Source: Actinomycetes bacterium (lineage in GTDB: Bacteria; Actinomycetota; Coriobacteriia; Coriobacteriales; JAEZZM01). From it: 64,000 nt of DNA. The notes beneath the pieces were generated by a model. That model did no database searches and had not been told where the DNA came from. It saw nothing but the letters and a program-made list of their open reading frames with translations. Numbering within the stretch: position 1 is the first letter of the stretch; each line of letters opens with the position of its first letter. Below are positions 43,738-52,083 of the stretch, one piece after another. The stretch is taken from positions 19,897 through 83,896 of the forward strand of contig JAEZZM010000018.1 in NCBI GenBank assembly GCA_023418575.1, in the 5' to 3' direction. Made by a program: the position numbers and the translations under genes.

Positions 43738-45192
43738 ATGTCTCTTTTTGAAACTGTTGATACTCTCCTTAGTTTAGATAAACACAGCTTAGAGCACAGG
43801 AGAAATCAGCGCAAAGAGTACATCCTTTCTTTAGGCATGCCTGCACTCCTCAAGGCTCAGCTTCACAGGAAAGCTCAGTGTAAGCCTTTAGATTTGAGCG
43901 CTTTTATTTCCCAGCAGTACTTTTTTGAACTTCCCTTGTTTTGCATTAATCCTCATAGCTCTAGTCCAGATAGAGAACTTGAAGATCAAATTGAGAGCTT
44001 TAGGAAGCAGGCGAAGCAATTTGAGCCTGTATACTTTTGCATTGCTGATAGCCTTGAGGTTAAAGAAGCACTTTATTGCGCTGCATACTGGCAAGCACCC
44101 TATGCTTTAATTGGGGCTTCACGTCTCTTGTGTGAAGATGATCCTGCTGCTTTTATTGCAGACGTGCTGCAGAATTTTTCTTGCTGTTTGTTGCCGGTGG
44201 TAGAAGAAGAAATCCAAGTTCAGCAGCTCTCATCTGTCTTGCCTCAGGGCTATCCTGTAGTTGTGAAAGACAATCAGCTAAAGGATGATTTGCTAACTAG
44301 GCTTAGATCATTTGATTTTAGAGTAGGATTGCTCCTAGACAGCCAAAAAGAAGATAGCCTCTGCGATAATATACAGCATGCTTTTGAAGGCTTTTGCTTT
44401 GTGCTTAAAACATTTAATGAGGTAGCTGAGCTCAGTAAGCGTAAGCTTAGAGAAGAGCAAATCTTTGCTTTGCAAAAACTCAGCCTTAGCATGCATGCTC
44501 AGATAAAATCAGAGCTAGAGGTTAGTCCCGCTGATCCTAGGGAAACTGAAAGAACGCTTAAGCCTTGCGTCCTGCTCAAAGAGCTTAAGGATGAGGGCTT
44601 ACTGTTAGATGGAGCTTTATATGCTCAAGGAGCTCTGGCTATACTAAACCTTGCTGATTTGGACAATCTCTCATCTTCTCAGCGGCACATACCTTACATC
44701 TTGCAGCTTTATGCTGCCCATGAGCTAGAACTAGTTCATGAGTATTTAGAGCGCCTTGATACTCAGATCTTATCGGCCTGTCTTGCTTTGCGCATAAGCT
44801 TAAGCAGAGCTTCTCTTAAGAGCCTTGAGAGACAGTTTAATGAGCTCAGATCATTATGTATGAGCCTTAAGCATAAGCTTGGTTATGAGCTGTGCTATGT
44901 CTTAGATTTCTCCAAGCTTGAAGTTCAAACTTTTGAACAGGAAGCGTTTTGTGAGCAGCTAGAATCTTTGGATGAACATTGTCTTTCTTTAAGCTTCTCT
45001 TACAAGCACTATCTTCATATGACTTGTGCTAATAAACACCTGCTCTTAAACACTAAGGGTTTTAATTCCAGGATGCATCTCTTAAGCTTGAAACTTCAGG
45101 ACCTAGAGATGCTTGGTATAGATGTTATTAAACAACTTGCCCTCAAAATTGGCATGCATGGCCTAGAGGTGGTAAACGATTATGATAACTAA
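43738..45192 (+). CDS. Unknown cytoplasmic protein coupled to nadE
   Basis: 484 residues, start behind GGGGAG. It is helix-rich with scattered beta strands, very rich in Leu, Ser and Glu, without signal peptide or membrane segment. I recognise no family. Segments such as FEPVYFCIADSLEVKEALYCAAYWQAP, GYPVVVKDNQLKDD and FRVGLLLDS hint at an alpha/beta region in the first half. The last half is helical. Its end overlaps the nadE start by 11 bases (45182-45192), so the two are co-translated. A role in NAD synthesis or glutamine/ammonia supply to NadE is possible but rests on position only. Confidence 0.6.
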   Translation: MSLFETVDTLLSLDKHSLEHRRNQRKEYILSLGMPALLKAQLHRKAQCKPLDLSAFISQQYFFELPLFCINPHSSSPDRELEDQIESFRKQAKQFEPVYFCIADSLEVKEALYCAAYWQAPYALIGASRLLCEDDPAAFIADVLQNFSCCLLPVVEEEIQVQQLSSVLPQGYPVVVKDNQLKDDLLTRLRSFDFRVGLLLDSQKEDSLCDNIQHAFEGFCFVLKTFNEVAELSKRKLREEQIFALQKLSLSMHAQIKSELEVSPADPRETERTLKPCVLLKELKDEGLLLDGALYAQGALAILNLADLDNLSSSQRHIPYILQLYAAHELELVHEYLERLDTQILSACLALRISLSRASLKSLERQFNELRSLCMSLKHKLGYELCYVLDFSKLEVQTFEQEAFCEQLESLDEHCLSLSFSYKHYLHMTCANKHLLLNTKGFNSRMHLLSLKLQDLEMLGIDVIKQLALKIGMHGLEVVNDYDN

Positions 45193-46834
45193 GATGGAGC
45201 TTCAAATGAAAAAGACTGGCTCTTGTGCACCCCTTGATTTGCCGGGAGAGTTTCGCTATGACCCCAGCATATCTTGTGTCTACATTGAAAGAGGGCCACT
45301 TGCAAGTTCAATTTTAAGGGCGCTTGATAAGCTTACAGATCTGGTGGATAGAGCTCATGTGAGCTTTCCCCAGGCAAGATTTGTAATCTTGAGTGAGTCA
45401 AGCTTGGGACCTGCTGATCTTTCGTACTTGGTTATTCAAGATACAAACAAGGAGGTCGTGCAGACCCGTCTTAAAAGCCTGAGTGCAAATCTAAGCCTGC
45501 CTACTTGTATTTGTATAAAACAGGCTGCCCATGAGGCTCATCAAGCTTATCTTATGGCACCTCAGCTCGAAAATGCTTATGTAGAACTTGAGCTTAAAGA
45601 GAGCGAGCTTGGACTTAGTGCAGTGCTCAAGGAAACTGAGCTGTTAGCTTTAGACTTATTTAAAGATTTAGGGCAAAAAGAGATTAAATTGCAGTGGGAT
45701 TTGCGTCCCTTTAGGCTTGATAATGCCGATAAGACCTGTGGCGCAGCCCTCACTCAAAGGGATGTTAAAACGCACAGTGAAGCGCACGGTGAAGCATGCG
45801 GTGAAACGCGCAGTGAAGCGCACAATGAAACGTACATTGAAACGCATGATGCCTGTTCTCAGCTTGTGGCACATTGTTACAATAAAGGCTTTATTGAGCG
45901 TAGGCTGTATTGGCATGACTATGAGGATAAACATCTTACAAGCTATGAGCTTTGTGCCCAGGCTTTGATCTATGCCTTAAGAAGCTATGCAGAGGCTCAT
46001 TCCTTAAAGCAGTTTTTTGTCGGGCTTTCAGGAGGTATGGATTCTGCGCTGGTATTAGCGCTTGCCTGTGCTGCCCTTGGTTCCGATAAAATACGTGCCT
46101 TTATGATGCCAGGGCCTTACAGTTCAGAGCTTTCATATGAGCTAGCCTTCCAACAGGTGAGCAGTCTTGGCGTGAGTTATGAGCGTCTTGATCTAGAGCC
46201 CAGCTTTAAGCCTCTAAAGAGCCTATTGAACGTAGAGGATGACAGCCTGGCAGAGCAAAACTTACAGGCCCGCCTGCGAGCTCTCTATCTTATGACTCGC
46301 TCTAATCAAAGCGAGGCTTCTTTGGTCTTAAATACTGGTAATAAATCAGAGGCAGCCCTGGGTTACTCTACTCTCTATGGAGATACTATTGGAGCTTTGG
46401 CGCCTCTTGCTGATGTATATAAAACTCAAGTCTATCCTTTGGCAGCGGCTCTATCTTCTCTTATGGCTAGAGCTATGATACCTGAGGGGATTGTTACGCG
46501 TGCGCCCAGTGCTGAGCTTGCTAAAGAGCAAGAAGACGAGAAAAGCCTTGGTATTTCTTATGAGAGCTTTGATAAGCTCTTAGAAAGCTACCTTAAGCTT
46601 TGCTTTGAGTTCTCAAAAGTCCAAAATCCTCAGGAAAAGGTTAAGGCTCACACTGCTATCAAGGAATTCTTAGCCTCAACTTCAAAAGAGGAGCGCGCTT
46701 TTATCAAGCGCTTTTATGCTTATCGTTACAAACGAGAGCAAGAACCGTTTGGGCCCACTGTTTCTGATACAGCCTTAGCAGAACTTGAAGCTGTTAAGCA
46801 TCCACTTAGTTTTCCAGCAAGTGATTTGCTTTGA
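45182..46834 (+). CDS. nadE: NAD+ synthetase with atypical N-terminal domain
   Basis: 550 residues; ATG 45182 lies 9 nt after GAGGTGG. The C-terminal part (about 260-550) is a clear NAD synthetase: ATP loop FFVGLSGGMDSALVLALA, then LNTGNKSEAALGYSTLYGDTIGALAPLADVYKTQVY. It amidates deamido-NAD. Glutamine-dependent forms carry an N-terminal nitrilase domain with a Glu-Lys-Cys triad. Here residues 1-200 have roughly that size but I see no NxCxD nucleophile motif, so the domain looks degenerate and ammonia may be the amide donor. Residues about 197-222 are six 4-residue repeats encoded by 12-bp units. Overlaps the upstream unknown gene. Confidence 0.85.
   Translation: MITKMELQMKKTGSCAPLDLPGEFRYDPSISCVYIERGPLASSILRALDKLTDLVDRAHVSFPQARFVILSESSLGPADLSYLVIQDTNKEVVQTRLKSLSANLSLPTCICIKQAAHEAHQAYLMAPQLENAYVELELKESELGLSAVLKETELLALDLFKDLGQKEIKLQWDLRPFRLDNADKTCGAALTQRDVKTHSEAHGEACGETRSEAHNETYIETHDACSQLVAHCYNKGFIERRLYWHDYEDKHLTSYELCAQALIYALRSYAEAHSLKQFFVGLSGGMDSALVLALACAALGSDKIRAFMMPGPYSSELSYELAFQQVSSLGVSYERLDLEPSFKPLKSLLNVEDDSLAEQNLQARLRALYLMTRSNQSEASLVLNTGNKSEAALGYSTLYGDTIGALAPLADVYKTQVYPLAAALSSLMARAMIPEGIVTRAPSAELAKEQEDEKSLGISYESFDKLLESYLKLCFEFSKVQNPQEKVKAHTAIKEFLASTSKEERAFIKRFYAYRYKREQEPFGPTVSDTALAELEAVKHPLSFPASDLL
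45771..45842. repeat. Six 12-bp tandem units inside nadE
   Basis: Units at 45771, 45783, 45795, 45807, 45819 and 45831 (for example CGCACAGTGAAG and CGCACAATGAAA), in frame. They give xxEA/xxET tetrapeptides in the linker before the synthetase domain. Confidence 0.85.
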
Positions 46835-47032
46835 GTTTTTGGTCCTGAGCCTTAAACTATGAGTTGCCTATACCCTATAAAAAGAAGCACCTTAGGTAAT
46901 TTATGCAACAAGAGAGTCATTGAGAGCCATTAAGCTGTTTAGCTCTTAAGCAAAAACAGATTTCTGTAGTATGATTAGTAAGTACATTGCTCAGAGAGTA
47001 GATGCTCGAGCACGTTGATAAAAGGAGTCTTA

Positions 47033-47971
47033 ATGCTAAGTATCACACGCGATCAGGTACGTGTTCCTTTGGATGTAATGCCAGAATTTATCGAAACATA
47101 TAAGGATAATTTTATGGCTGCAACCCGTGGTACGGGTCGTCTTATGCTGTTTGCTTGTGACCAAAAAATTGAGCATCTTAATGCTGATTTTTATGGCGAG
47201 GGTATAGATCCAGCTGACGCAGATCCTGAACACCTCTTTAAGATTGGATCAGAGGGCTGCATTGGCGTTTTGGCAGCACAGCGCGGTCTTATCGCCCTTT
47301 ATGCAGAGGATTATCCTAATATAAACTATTTGGTAAAGATGAATTCTAAGACAAATCTTGTTAAAACTTCACAGCAAGATCCGTATTCACCTCAGCTCAC
47401 AAGTCTTGATGCAGTCTTAGATATGAGAGATCGTGGTGTCAATATTGTTGGTATTGGTTACACTATTTATCTGGGCTCAGAGCAAGAAGCTGATATGCTT
47501 GCAGAGGCAGGAGAGCTCATTGCTGAGGCGCATGCAAATGGTCTTATTGTAGTCTTATGGATTTATCCTCGTGGTAAGGCAGTAAGTGCAGAAAAAGATG
47601 CAGATCTCATTGCCGGTGCTGCAGGCGTTGCTGTTTGTTTGGGCGCAGATTTTGTAAAGGTGAATCCTCCTGCTGCCAGTGCTGAGGCTAGCTCTGCTCA
47701 GCTTTTAGCACGCGCTTCAAAGGCAGGTGGCCGCTGCGGTTTGGTATGTGCTGGTGGTTCAACAGTTGATGCTGAAACCTTCTTAACTCAGCTCTATGAG
47801 CAAATACATGATGGAGGAGCTGTAGGAAATGCAACTGGTAGAAATATCCACCAACGCTCTCTTGATGAGGCAGTTCGTTTGACTAAAGCAATTTCTGCAA
47901 TTACCTTAGCTGATTATGATCCTCAAGAGGCGCTTGATGTATTTAAAGGACTTGAAGATTTTAGCCTGTAA
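47033..47971 (+). CDS. Class I fructose-bisphosphate aldolase, DhnA/LsrF type
   Basis: 312 residues from ATG 47033 (AAAGGAGT 7 nt upstream). A TIM-barrel aldolase of the archaeal-type class I (DhnA) family: RLMLFACDQKIEHLN, VVLWIYPRGKAV and the Schiff-base Lys in GADFVKVNPP, with CAGGSTVDAETFL and GNATGRNIHQR near the end for phosphate binding. It cleaves fructose 1,6-bisphosphate in glycolysis or runs in reverse. TATGAT at 46970-46975 could be its -10. A bidirectional terminator follows. Confidence 0.85.
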   Translation: MLSITRDQVRVPLDVMPEFIETYKDNFMAATRGTGRLMLFACDQKIEHLNADFYGEGIDPADADPEHLFKIGSEGCIGVLAAQRGLIALYAEDYPNINYLVKMNSKTNLVKTSQQDPYSPQLTSLDAVLDMRDRGVNIVGIGYTIYLGSEQEADMLAEAGELIAEAHANGLIVVLWIYPRGKAVSAEKDADLIAGAAGVAVCLGADFVKVNPPAASAEASSAQLLARASKAGGRCGLVCAGGSTVDAETFLTQLYEQIHDGGAVGNATGRNIHQRSLDEAVRLTKAISAITLADYDPQEALDVFKGLEDFSL

Positions 47972-48034
47972 CTTTTATAAAAGATATGTCGATAAACCCA
48001 GGTACTGCAGGCTCTAAGTAAACAGACGCCCACG

Positions 48035-48081
48035 ACATAGCTGTTTACTACATAACTGTTTATTACGTAAAACGGTTTACT
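48035..48081. repeat. Degenerate 15-bp tandem repeat after aldolase
   Basis: ACATAGCTGTTTACT (48035), ACATAACTGTTTATT (48050) and a 17-bp variant (48065). Confidence 0.5.
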
Positions 48082-48083
48082 AT

Positions 48084-48145
48084 ACAAAAAACCTCCCGAA
48101 TCTTTTTGCCTCACAGGCTTTCTAAGAAACGGGAGGTTTGTTTTT
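48084..48145. terminator. Bidirectional terminator between aldolase and cyuA
   Basis: 10-bp stem AAACCTCCCG (48089-48098) with CGGGAGGTTT (48130-48139). It is followed by GTTTTT on the plus strand, with an A-run on the left that gives a U-run on the minus strand. It serves both convergent genes. Confidence 0.85.
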
Positions 48146-48179
48146 ACTTATTAAAGTTGGTGATACTTGAGAGTATCTC

Positions 48180-49556
48180 TTAAGATTTGCTGGTCATTAT
48201 AGAAATAATGGTTTCATCTGTATCTTTGAGCCCAATGGTCCCCAACTTTCCAATGCCTCTGATTGTTTGATCTACACAGGGGCAAACCATACCATTGCTT
48301 GAAGGAATCTCGATGCCTTGCAAGGCAAGATTTACAGCTCTATACATGCTCGACACAGAACTTGCAACCTTCATAGCGCAGGCGCAGCCCGCACCATCAC
48401 ATACCATTCCTGCTACATCTCCAGCCATATTTTTTATGGCAGCACAAGCCTTCTCATAGCTTGCACCCTCTAGATAGCAGCAGCCTACAGCTGCCCCCAT
48501 GGCTGCAGAGTCAGCAGCACAAAATGCGGAAAGTACGGGCAAAAAGGCATGTATATATAAGGCGGTAAGGTGTGAGAGTGCCAGTGCTCTTGTAAGCTTT
48601 TCACCCTCAAGCTTAAGCTCTTGGGCAAGAACACAAACAGGAACTGTTGCAGTAATACCTTGATTGCCTGAGCCAGAATTAGACATAGCAGGAAGTAAAG
48701 CCCCGCCCATACGTGCATCTGAGGCAGCAGAGGTATAAGCAATTAACTTGGTGCATAAATCAGCGTCCATACCGCCACCAAAGTTGATATTGTTTGCTTG
48801 GCGTATTGAGCGGCCAAGACCCAAACCAAAGTTTTGCTCAAGACCAATCTTAGCCAGCTTCATATTAAGTTCAGCTGCTGTATCAATAAAGCTGATCTTT
48901 TCAAGTTCAATTTGATGAGCAAAGTCCCATACCTGCTTAAAGCTACAATCTTGAAGGGCTTGTTTGATGGGGGAGATAGCATGAGGTGCAGGACGCTCTT
49001 TTTCAATAAGGCTGCAACCATTTCTTAGCAACTTAAATATATGAGTGTGCTCTGACGCAATATAGCACTCAACTCTATTTCCCTGCTTGTCGATAAGAAC
49101 GGCCTCAACATAGAGGTCATCTTCTACTGCTGCAAGCTCGGCTGTAATCTTTCCAGAACTTGCAAATTCTTTAATTTGAGCAAGCTCACAAGCTTCAAGC
49201 TTACTAATAACACCAAGACCTTCTTGGGCTAGGCCTACTAAAGCTCCTGCTGCTGCAGCAATTACCAGTCCAGGCTCACTGGTGCCAGGCACAATAACTG
49301 CCAGGGCATTTTTCATGATGTTGGGTGAGACCTTAATACTGAGACTCTCTATTTTATCGGCAGCACCACAACCAGCTTTATGCTTAGAAGGCTGCTCAGA
49401 TTCAAGATAACTCATGCAAACAGCTGCTGCATAGGCAATGGAGATGGGTTCAGTACAGCCCGTTGCTGGGACGACCCCTTGCTGAAGTGCTGATAAAAAT
49501 AATTCTTTTGTCTTATCGGAAAGCTCTTCTATAGAGCCAAGAGCTTGTGTGCTCAT
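48180..49556 (-). CDS. cyuA: L-cysteine desulfidase family protein (CyuA/YhaM)
   Basis: 458 residues from ATG 49556 behind AAGGAG. It belongs to the UPF0597/serine-dehydratase-alpha-like family: VVPATGCTEPISIAYAAAV near residue 28, GSGNQGITATVPV, and Cys-rich CDGAGCACAMKVASS and MVCPCVDQTIRGIG, likely iron-sulfur ligands. In E. coli CyuA degrades cysteine to pyruvate, ammonia and sulfide anaerobically. The permease gene lies 24 bp upstream, matching the cyuP-cyuA pair of enteric bacteria. Serine as substrate is an alternative. Confidence 0.88.
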   Translation of the reverse strand: MSTQALGSIEELSDKTKELFLSALQQGVVPATGCTEPISIAYAAAVCMSYLESEQPSKHKAGCGAADKIESLSIKVSPNIMKNALAVIVPGTSEPGLVIAAAAGALVGLAQEGLGVISKLEACELAQIKEFASSGKITAELAAVEDDLYVEAVLIDKQGNRVECYIASEHTHIFKLLRNGCSLIEKERPAPHAISPIKQALQDCSFKQVWDFAHQIELEKISFIDTAAELNMKLAKIGLEQNFGLGLGRSIRQANNINFGGGMDADLCTKLIAYTSAASDARMGGALLPAMSNSGSGNQGITATVPVCVLAQELKLEGEKLTRALALSHLTALYIHAFLPVLSAFCAADSAAMGAAVGCCYLEGASYEKACAAIKNMAGDVAGMVCDGAGCACAMKVASSVSSMYRAVNLALQGIEIPSSNGMVCPCVDQTIRGIGKLGTIGLKDTDETIISIMTSKS

Positions 49557-49580
49557 GCAAAGATCTCCTTGCTTCTCAAC

Positions 49581-50906
49581 TTACAGTAGTTCTAAAAATG
49601 GCGAAATTACCAATAAAATTCCAGCAAAAATAATAAACCAAAGAGCGGGAGTTTTGAGTGAGTGAAGCTCTTTGACCTTTAAGACAAGGTAGGCAGGAAT
49701 AAGGCAGCCAATAAGACCAAAAATTGGCGAGCAAATAGAGGTAAAACTTAAGACGGGGAAGTTTAAGATTATTGCAAGCCAGGCGATAAGAATGCAGCCC
49801 AAAATAGTAGCTACTGATACTGCCGTATGGTTGATCTTCTCTTCAGGCATGAAGCGCTTGAGGATATTGCATACAATACCGCAGGCTGCTTCTCTAAAGC
49901 CCAAGAATGCGCCAAAAAAGCTGGTGGTAACTGCAAAAAGATTTAGGACTACGCTCAGGATTTTCATAAGATTGCCATCCATAGTGCGCGCAGCAATAGC
50001 CAAGCTTGAGATATTGAGCTCAGAAGCTTGTACAGCTTGCTCATAATTCATGGCAAACATAAAAGAAAGAGCGTAGAAAAATACAATTACAAATAAGACA
50101 ACAAAAGCAGTATTCATGGCACGCACAGATTTATAACGAGCCACCTCAATGTTTTCATTATGATGCCTAAAAGAAATCACCATGGGAGATAGTGACTGCA
50201 AAAAGAGGATGCTGGTAAGAGTAAAGGGAAGCAAAATGATAGCCTCTTTAATTAAGTCAAACAGGGGAGGAAGATGACCAACATTGGACAAAGACCAATG
50301 TTGAATCATGACAAGACCTAAAGCCAAAATAATACCCAGTACGGTAAGCGCCATGACTGTTGAAAGCCTAAAGAGAATTTTTTCTGCGCGAGAAGAAATG
50401 ACCACCAAGGCTATGATGACGATAAGACCGTACCACCAGGTAGAAGATAGCTCAGTTGAACTGAGTCCAAAGGTGTATAAATAAGAGGAGCTATCATTGG
50501 TAACGGCTGTAGAATATACCAAAAGCCAAATGATAAGCATGAGAATGTATAAAATTCCAAGGAAAAATCCCCAGTTTTTGCCCAGATAACCACTGATTAC
50601 GCCAGGATAATCTTCACACTTTTTTGACTTAGCTAAGGTATTGATAAAGAGTTTTTGAAATAGATACATGGCAGGGTAGCCGATAAGAGAAGAAAGTAAA
50701 AAGACCCACAAGCCTACCAAGCCAGCTTTTACCGGCAAAAATACTATTCCTCCACCAATGGCCATGCCGATAGACATAATGACCCAGCCCCAGTCGGTGC
50801 TATCAAATTTAGAGGCAGCCTTCCACTGCTCTAAGCTCATGCCAGCTTTTTTAGCATGAATTTTGGTCTTATCCTCTGATAGGCCAAGTGCACTAAAACT
50901 AATCAT
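49581..50906 (-). CDS. cyuP: HAAAP-family serine/cysteine permease (CyuP-like)
   Basis: 441 residues, about 11 transmembrane helices, starting after a short hydrophilic N-terminus. TDWGWVIMSIGMAIGGGIVFLPVKAG is the usual opening of the HAAAP group (SdaC, YhaO). It imports a hydroxy or thiol amino acid with protons or sodium. Because the next gene is a cysteine desulfidase, cysteine or serine is the probable substrate. The genes form one minus-strand operon ending at the bidirectional terminator. Confidence 0.85.
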   Translation of the reverse strand: MISFSALGLSEDKTKIHAKKAGMSLEQWKAASKFDSTDWGWVIMSIGMAIGGGIVFLPVKAGLVGLWVFLLSSLIGYPAMYLFQKLFINTLAKSKKCEDYPGVISGYLGKNWGFFLGILYILMLIIWLLVYSTAVTNDSSSYLYTFGLSSTELSSTWWYGLIVIIALVVISSRAEKILFRLSTVMALTVLGIILALGLVMIQHWSLSNVGHLPPLFDLIKEAIILLPFTLTSILFLQSLSPMVISFRHHNENIEVARYKSVRAMNTAFVVLFVIVFFYALSFMFAMNYEQAVQASELNISSLAIAARTMDGNLMKILSVVLNLFAVTTSFFGAFLGFREAACGIVCNILKRFMPEEKINHTAVSVATILGCILIAWLAIILNFPVLSFTSICSPIFGLIGCLIPAYLVLKVKELHSLKTPALWFIIFAGILLVISPFLELL

Positions 50907-51100
50907 AAGAACATCTCTCTCTGGTAAAGATAGCTATATGCAAGCCAAGAAGAGACTTGCTTGGCTATTTTATACCAAAGATGAGTATGAAATTGTGTTG
51001 AAGCTTGGTAGTGTATGTAGAAATACGTGGATAAAGGCTTGTCTATAACTTATGGCTTATAGCTTAGCTATGAACTATTAGCTATAAATATAAGCTTTAA
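50907..51100. other. Upstream region of cyuP
   Basis: AT-rich spacer that should hold the minus-strand cyuP promoter. A chance ORF on the plus strand (50863-51048) overlaps the cyuP start and looks non-coding. Sequences rich in TAAGC/GCTTA and TTATA precede the repeat described next. Confidence 0.4.
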
Positions 51101-51154
51101 GCATAAGTTATAAGGTTTAAGCATAAGTTATAAGGTTTATGCATAAGTTATAAG
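51101..51154. repeat. 20-bp tandem repeat, 2.7 copies
   Basis: GCATAAGTTATAAGGTTTAA (51101), the same with final AT (51121), and a partial third copy (51141). The flanks are also built from TAAGC/GCTTA-like fragments. Confidence 0.75.
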
Positions 51155-51201
51155 CATAAACCAGCTCTAAGCTAGTCATTAGCTCAAGAGGTCCATAAAC
51201 G

Positions 51202-51227
51202 AAAAAAGCTTCCAAAAAGGAAGCTTT
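51202..51227 (-). terminator. Terminator of tRNA-Leu
   Basis: On the minus strand AAAGCTTCC (51227-51219), TTTTT loop, GGAAGCTTT (51213-51205), then further Ts. It lies 13 bp after the tRNA 3' end. Confidence 0.85.
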
Positions 51228-51239
51228 ATAAGGCAAAAT

Positions 51240-51323
51240 TGGTGCCCGAGGTGAGAGTCGAACTCACACGGGTTGCCCCAAAGGTTTTTGAGACCTCCGC
51301 GTCTGCCATTCCGCCACTCGGGC
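51240..51323 (-). tRNA. tRNA-Leu (anticodon CAA)
   Basis: 84 nt including an encoded CCA. The acceptor stem GCCCGAG (51323-51317) pairs with CTCGGGC (51250-51244), followed by discriminator A and CCA. The anticodon loop CTCAAAA is flanked by GAGGT and ACCTT, giving anticodon CAA (codon UUG). A long variable arm and the T-loop GTTCGACTC are present, as expected for tRNA-Leu. Confidence 0.95.
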
Positions 51324-51435
51324 AAGTTTTGTGCAAGTAGATAGTTTAGCGCACCTGAGCACTTCTTGCAAGCTTATATTCTTATAATATTCTAGTAAGA
51401 TAGTAGCTGTATGGTTCCATAAGGAAGGGGAGCGT

Positions 51436-52011
51436 ATGATAAAGCCTCTTGTGGGCTTAAGAGAATCATTTCAGGACCAGAAATATGCAGCCTTGATCGT
51501 TCATGCGGGCCCCAAACATGAGATCTTGGGAGATCTGCTTATCTGTGTTGATAATAAGGCTCAGCTTAAAGAGATAAGTTTTATAGCAGATGAGTATGAC
51601 AAAAGAAGAGCAGAGCTCTTCTTTTCAGCACATCCTAGTCATGAGCAAACAGAGCGTCTTAGTAGATGTGCTCAAGAACTTCAAGCTTATCTTGGGGGCA
51701 GTAAAGAAACAATCTTTATAGCAGACAATGAACTTGAGTCTTTGGGAACAGCATTTCAGGTGCAGGTTTGGAAGGCTTTGCGCCTTTTACCTTACGCAGA
51801 GACCATATCTTATTCTGCACTGGCTGCAGAAATTGGCAAACCGCGTGCTGCTAGAGCCGTGGCCAATGCTGCAAGGGCAAATTCACTACTCATAGCAGTG
51901 CCCTGCCATAGATTGGTGGCAAAAGATTCAATTGGTGGTTTTTGGTGTGGCTTGCATTATAAGCGGCATCTTATGAACTTTGAGGGTATAGACCTTAGTC
52001 TCTTTGCTTAG
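51436..52011 (+). CDS. ogt: Methylated-DNA-protein cysteine methyltransferase
   Basis: 191 residues behind AAGGAAGGGGAG. It repairs O6-alkylguanine by moving the alkyl group to its own Cys. The active site AVPCHRLVAKDSIGGF has Cys at about 157; the helix-turn-helix part is FQVQVWKALRLLPYAETISYSALA and the Asn/Arg hinge is ARAVANAARANS. The usual PCHRV reads PCHRL here, a conservative change. Single-domain size is normal for Ogt-type enzymes. Confidence 0.92.
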   Translation: MIKPLVGLRESFQDQKYAALIVHAGPKHEILGDLLICVDNKAQLKEISFIADEYDKRRAELFFSAHPSHEQTERLSRCAQELQAYLGGSKETIFIADNELESLGTAFQVQVWKALRLLPYAETISYSALAAEIGKPRAARAVANAARANSLLIAVPCHRLVAKDSIGGFWCGLHYKRHLMNFEGIDLSLFA

Positions 52012-52017
52012 ATAGAG

Positions 52018-52059
52018 CCTTATGTACAAGCGCACAGTCCTTATGTACAAGTACACAGT
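52018..52059. repeat. 21-bp tandem duplication after ogt
   Basis: CCTTATGTACAAGCGCACAGT and CCTTATGTACAAGTACACAGT, beginning 7 bp after the ogt stop. Confidence 0.7.
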
Positions 52060-52083
52060 AAAACACAATAAAAGGGGAGATGG

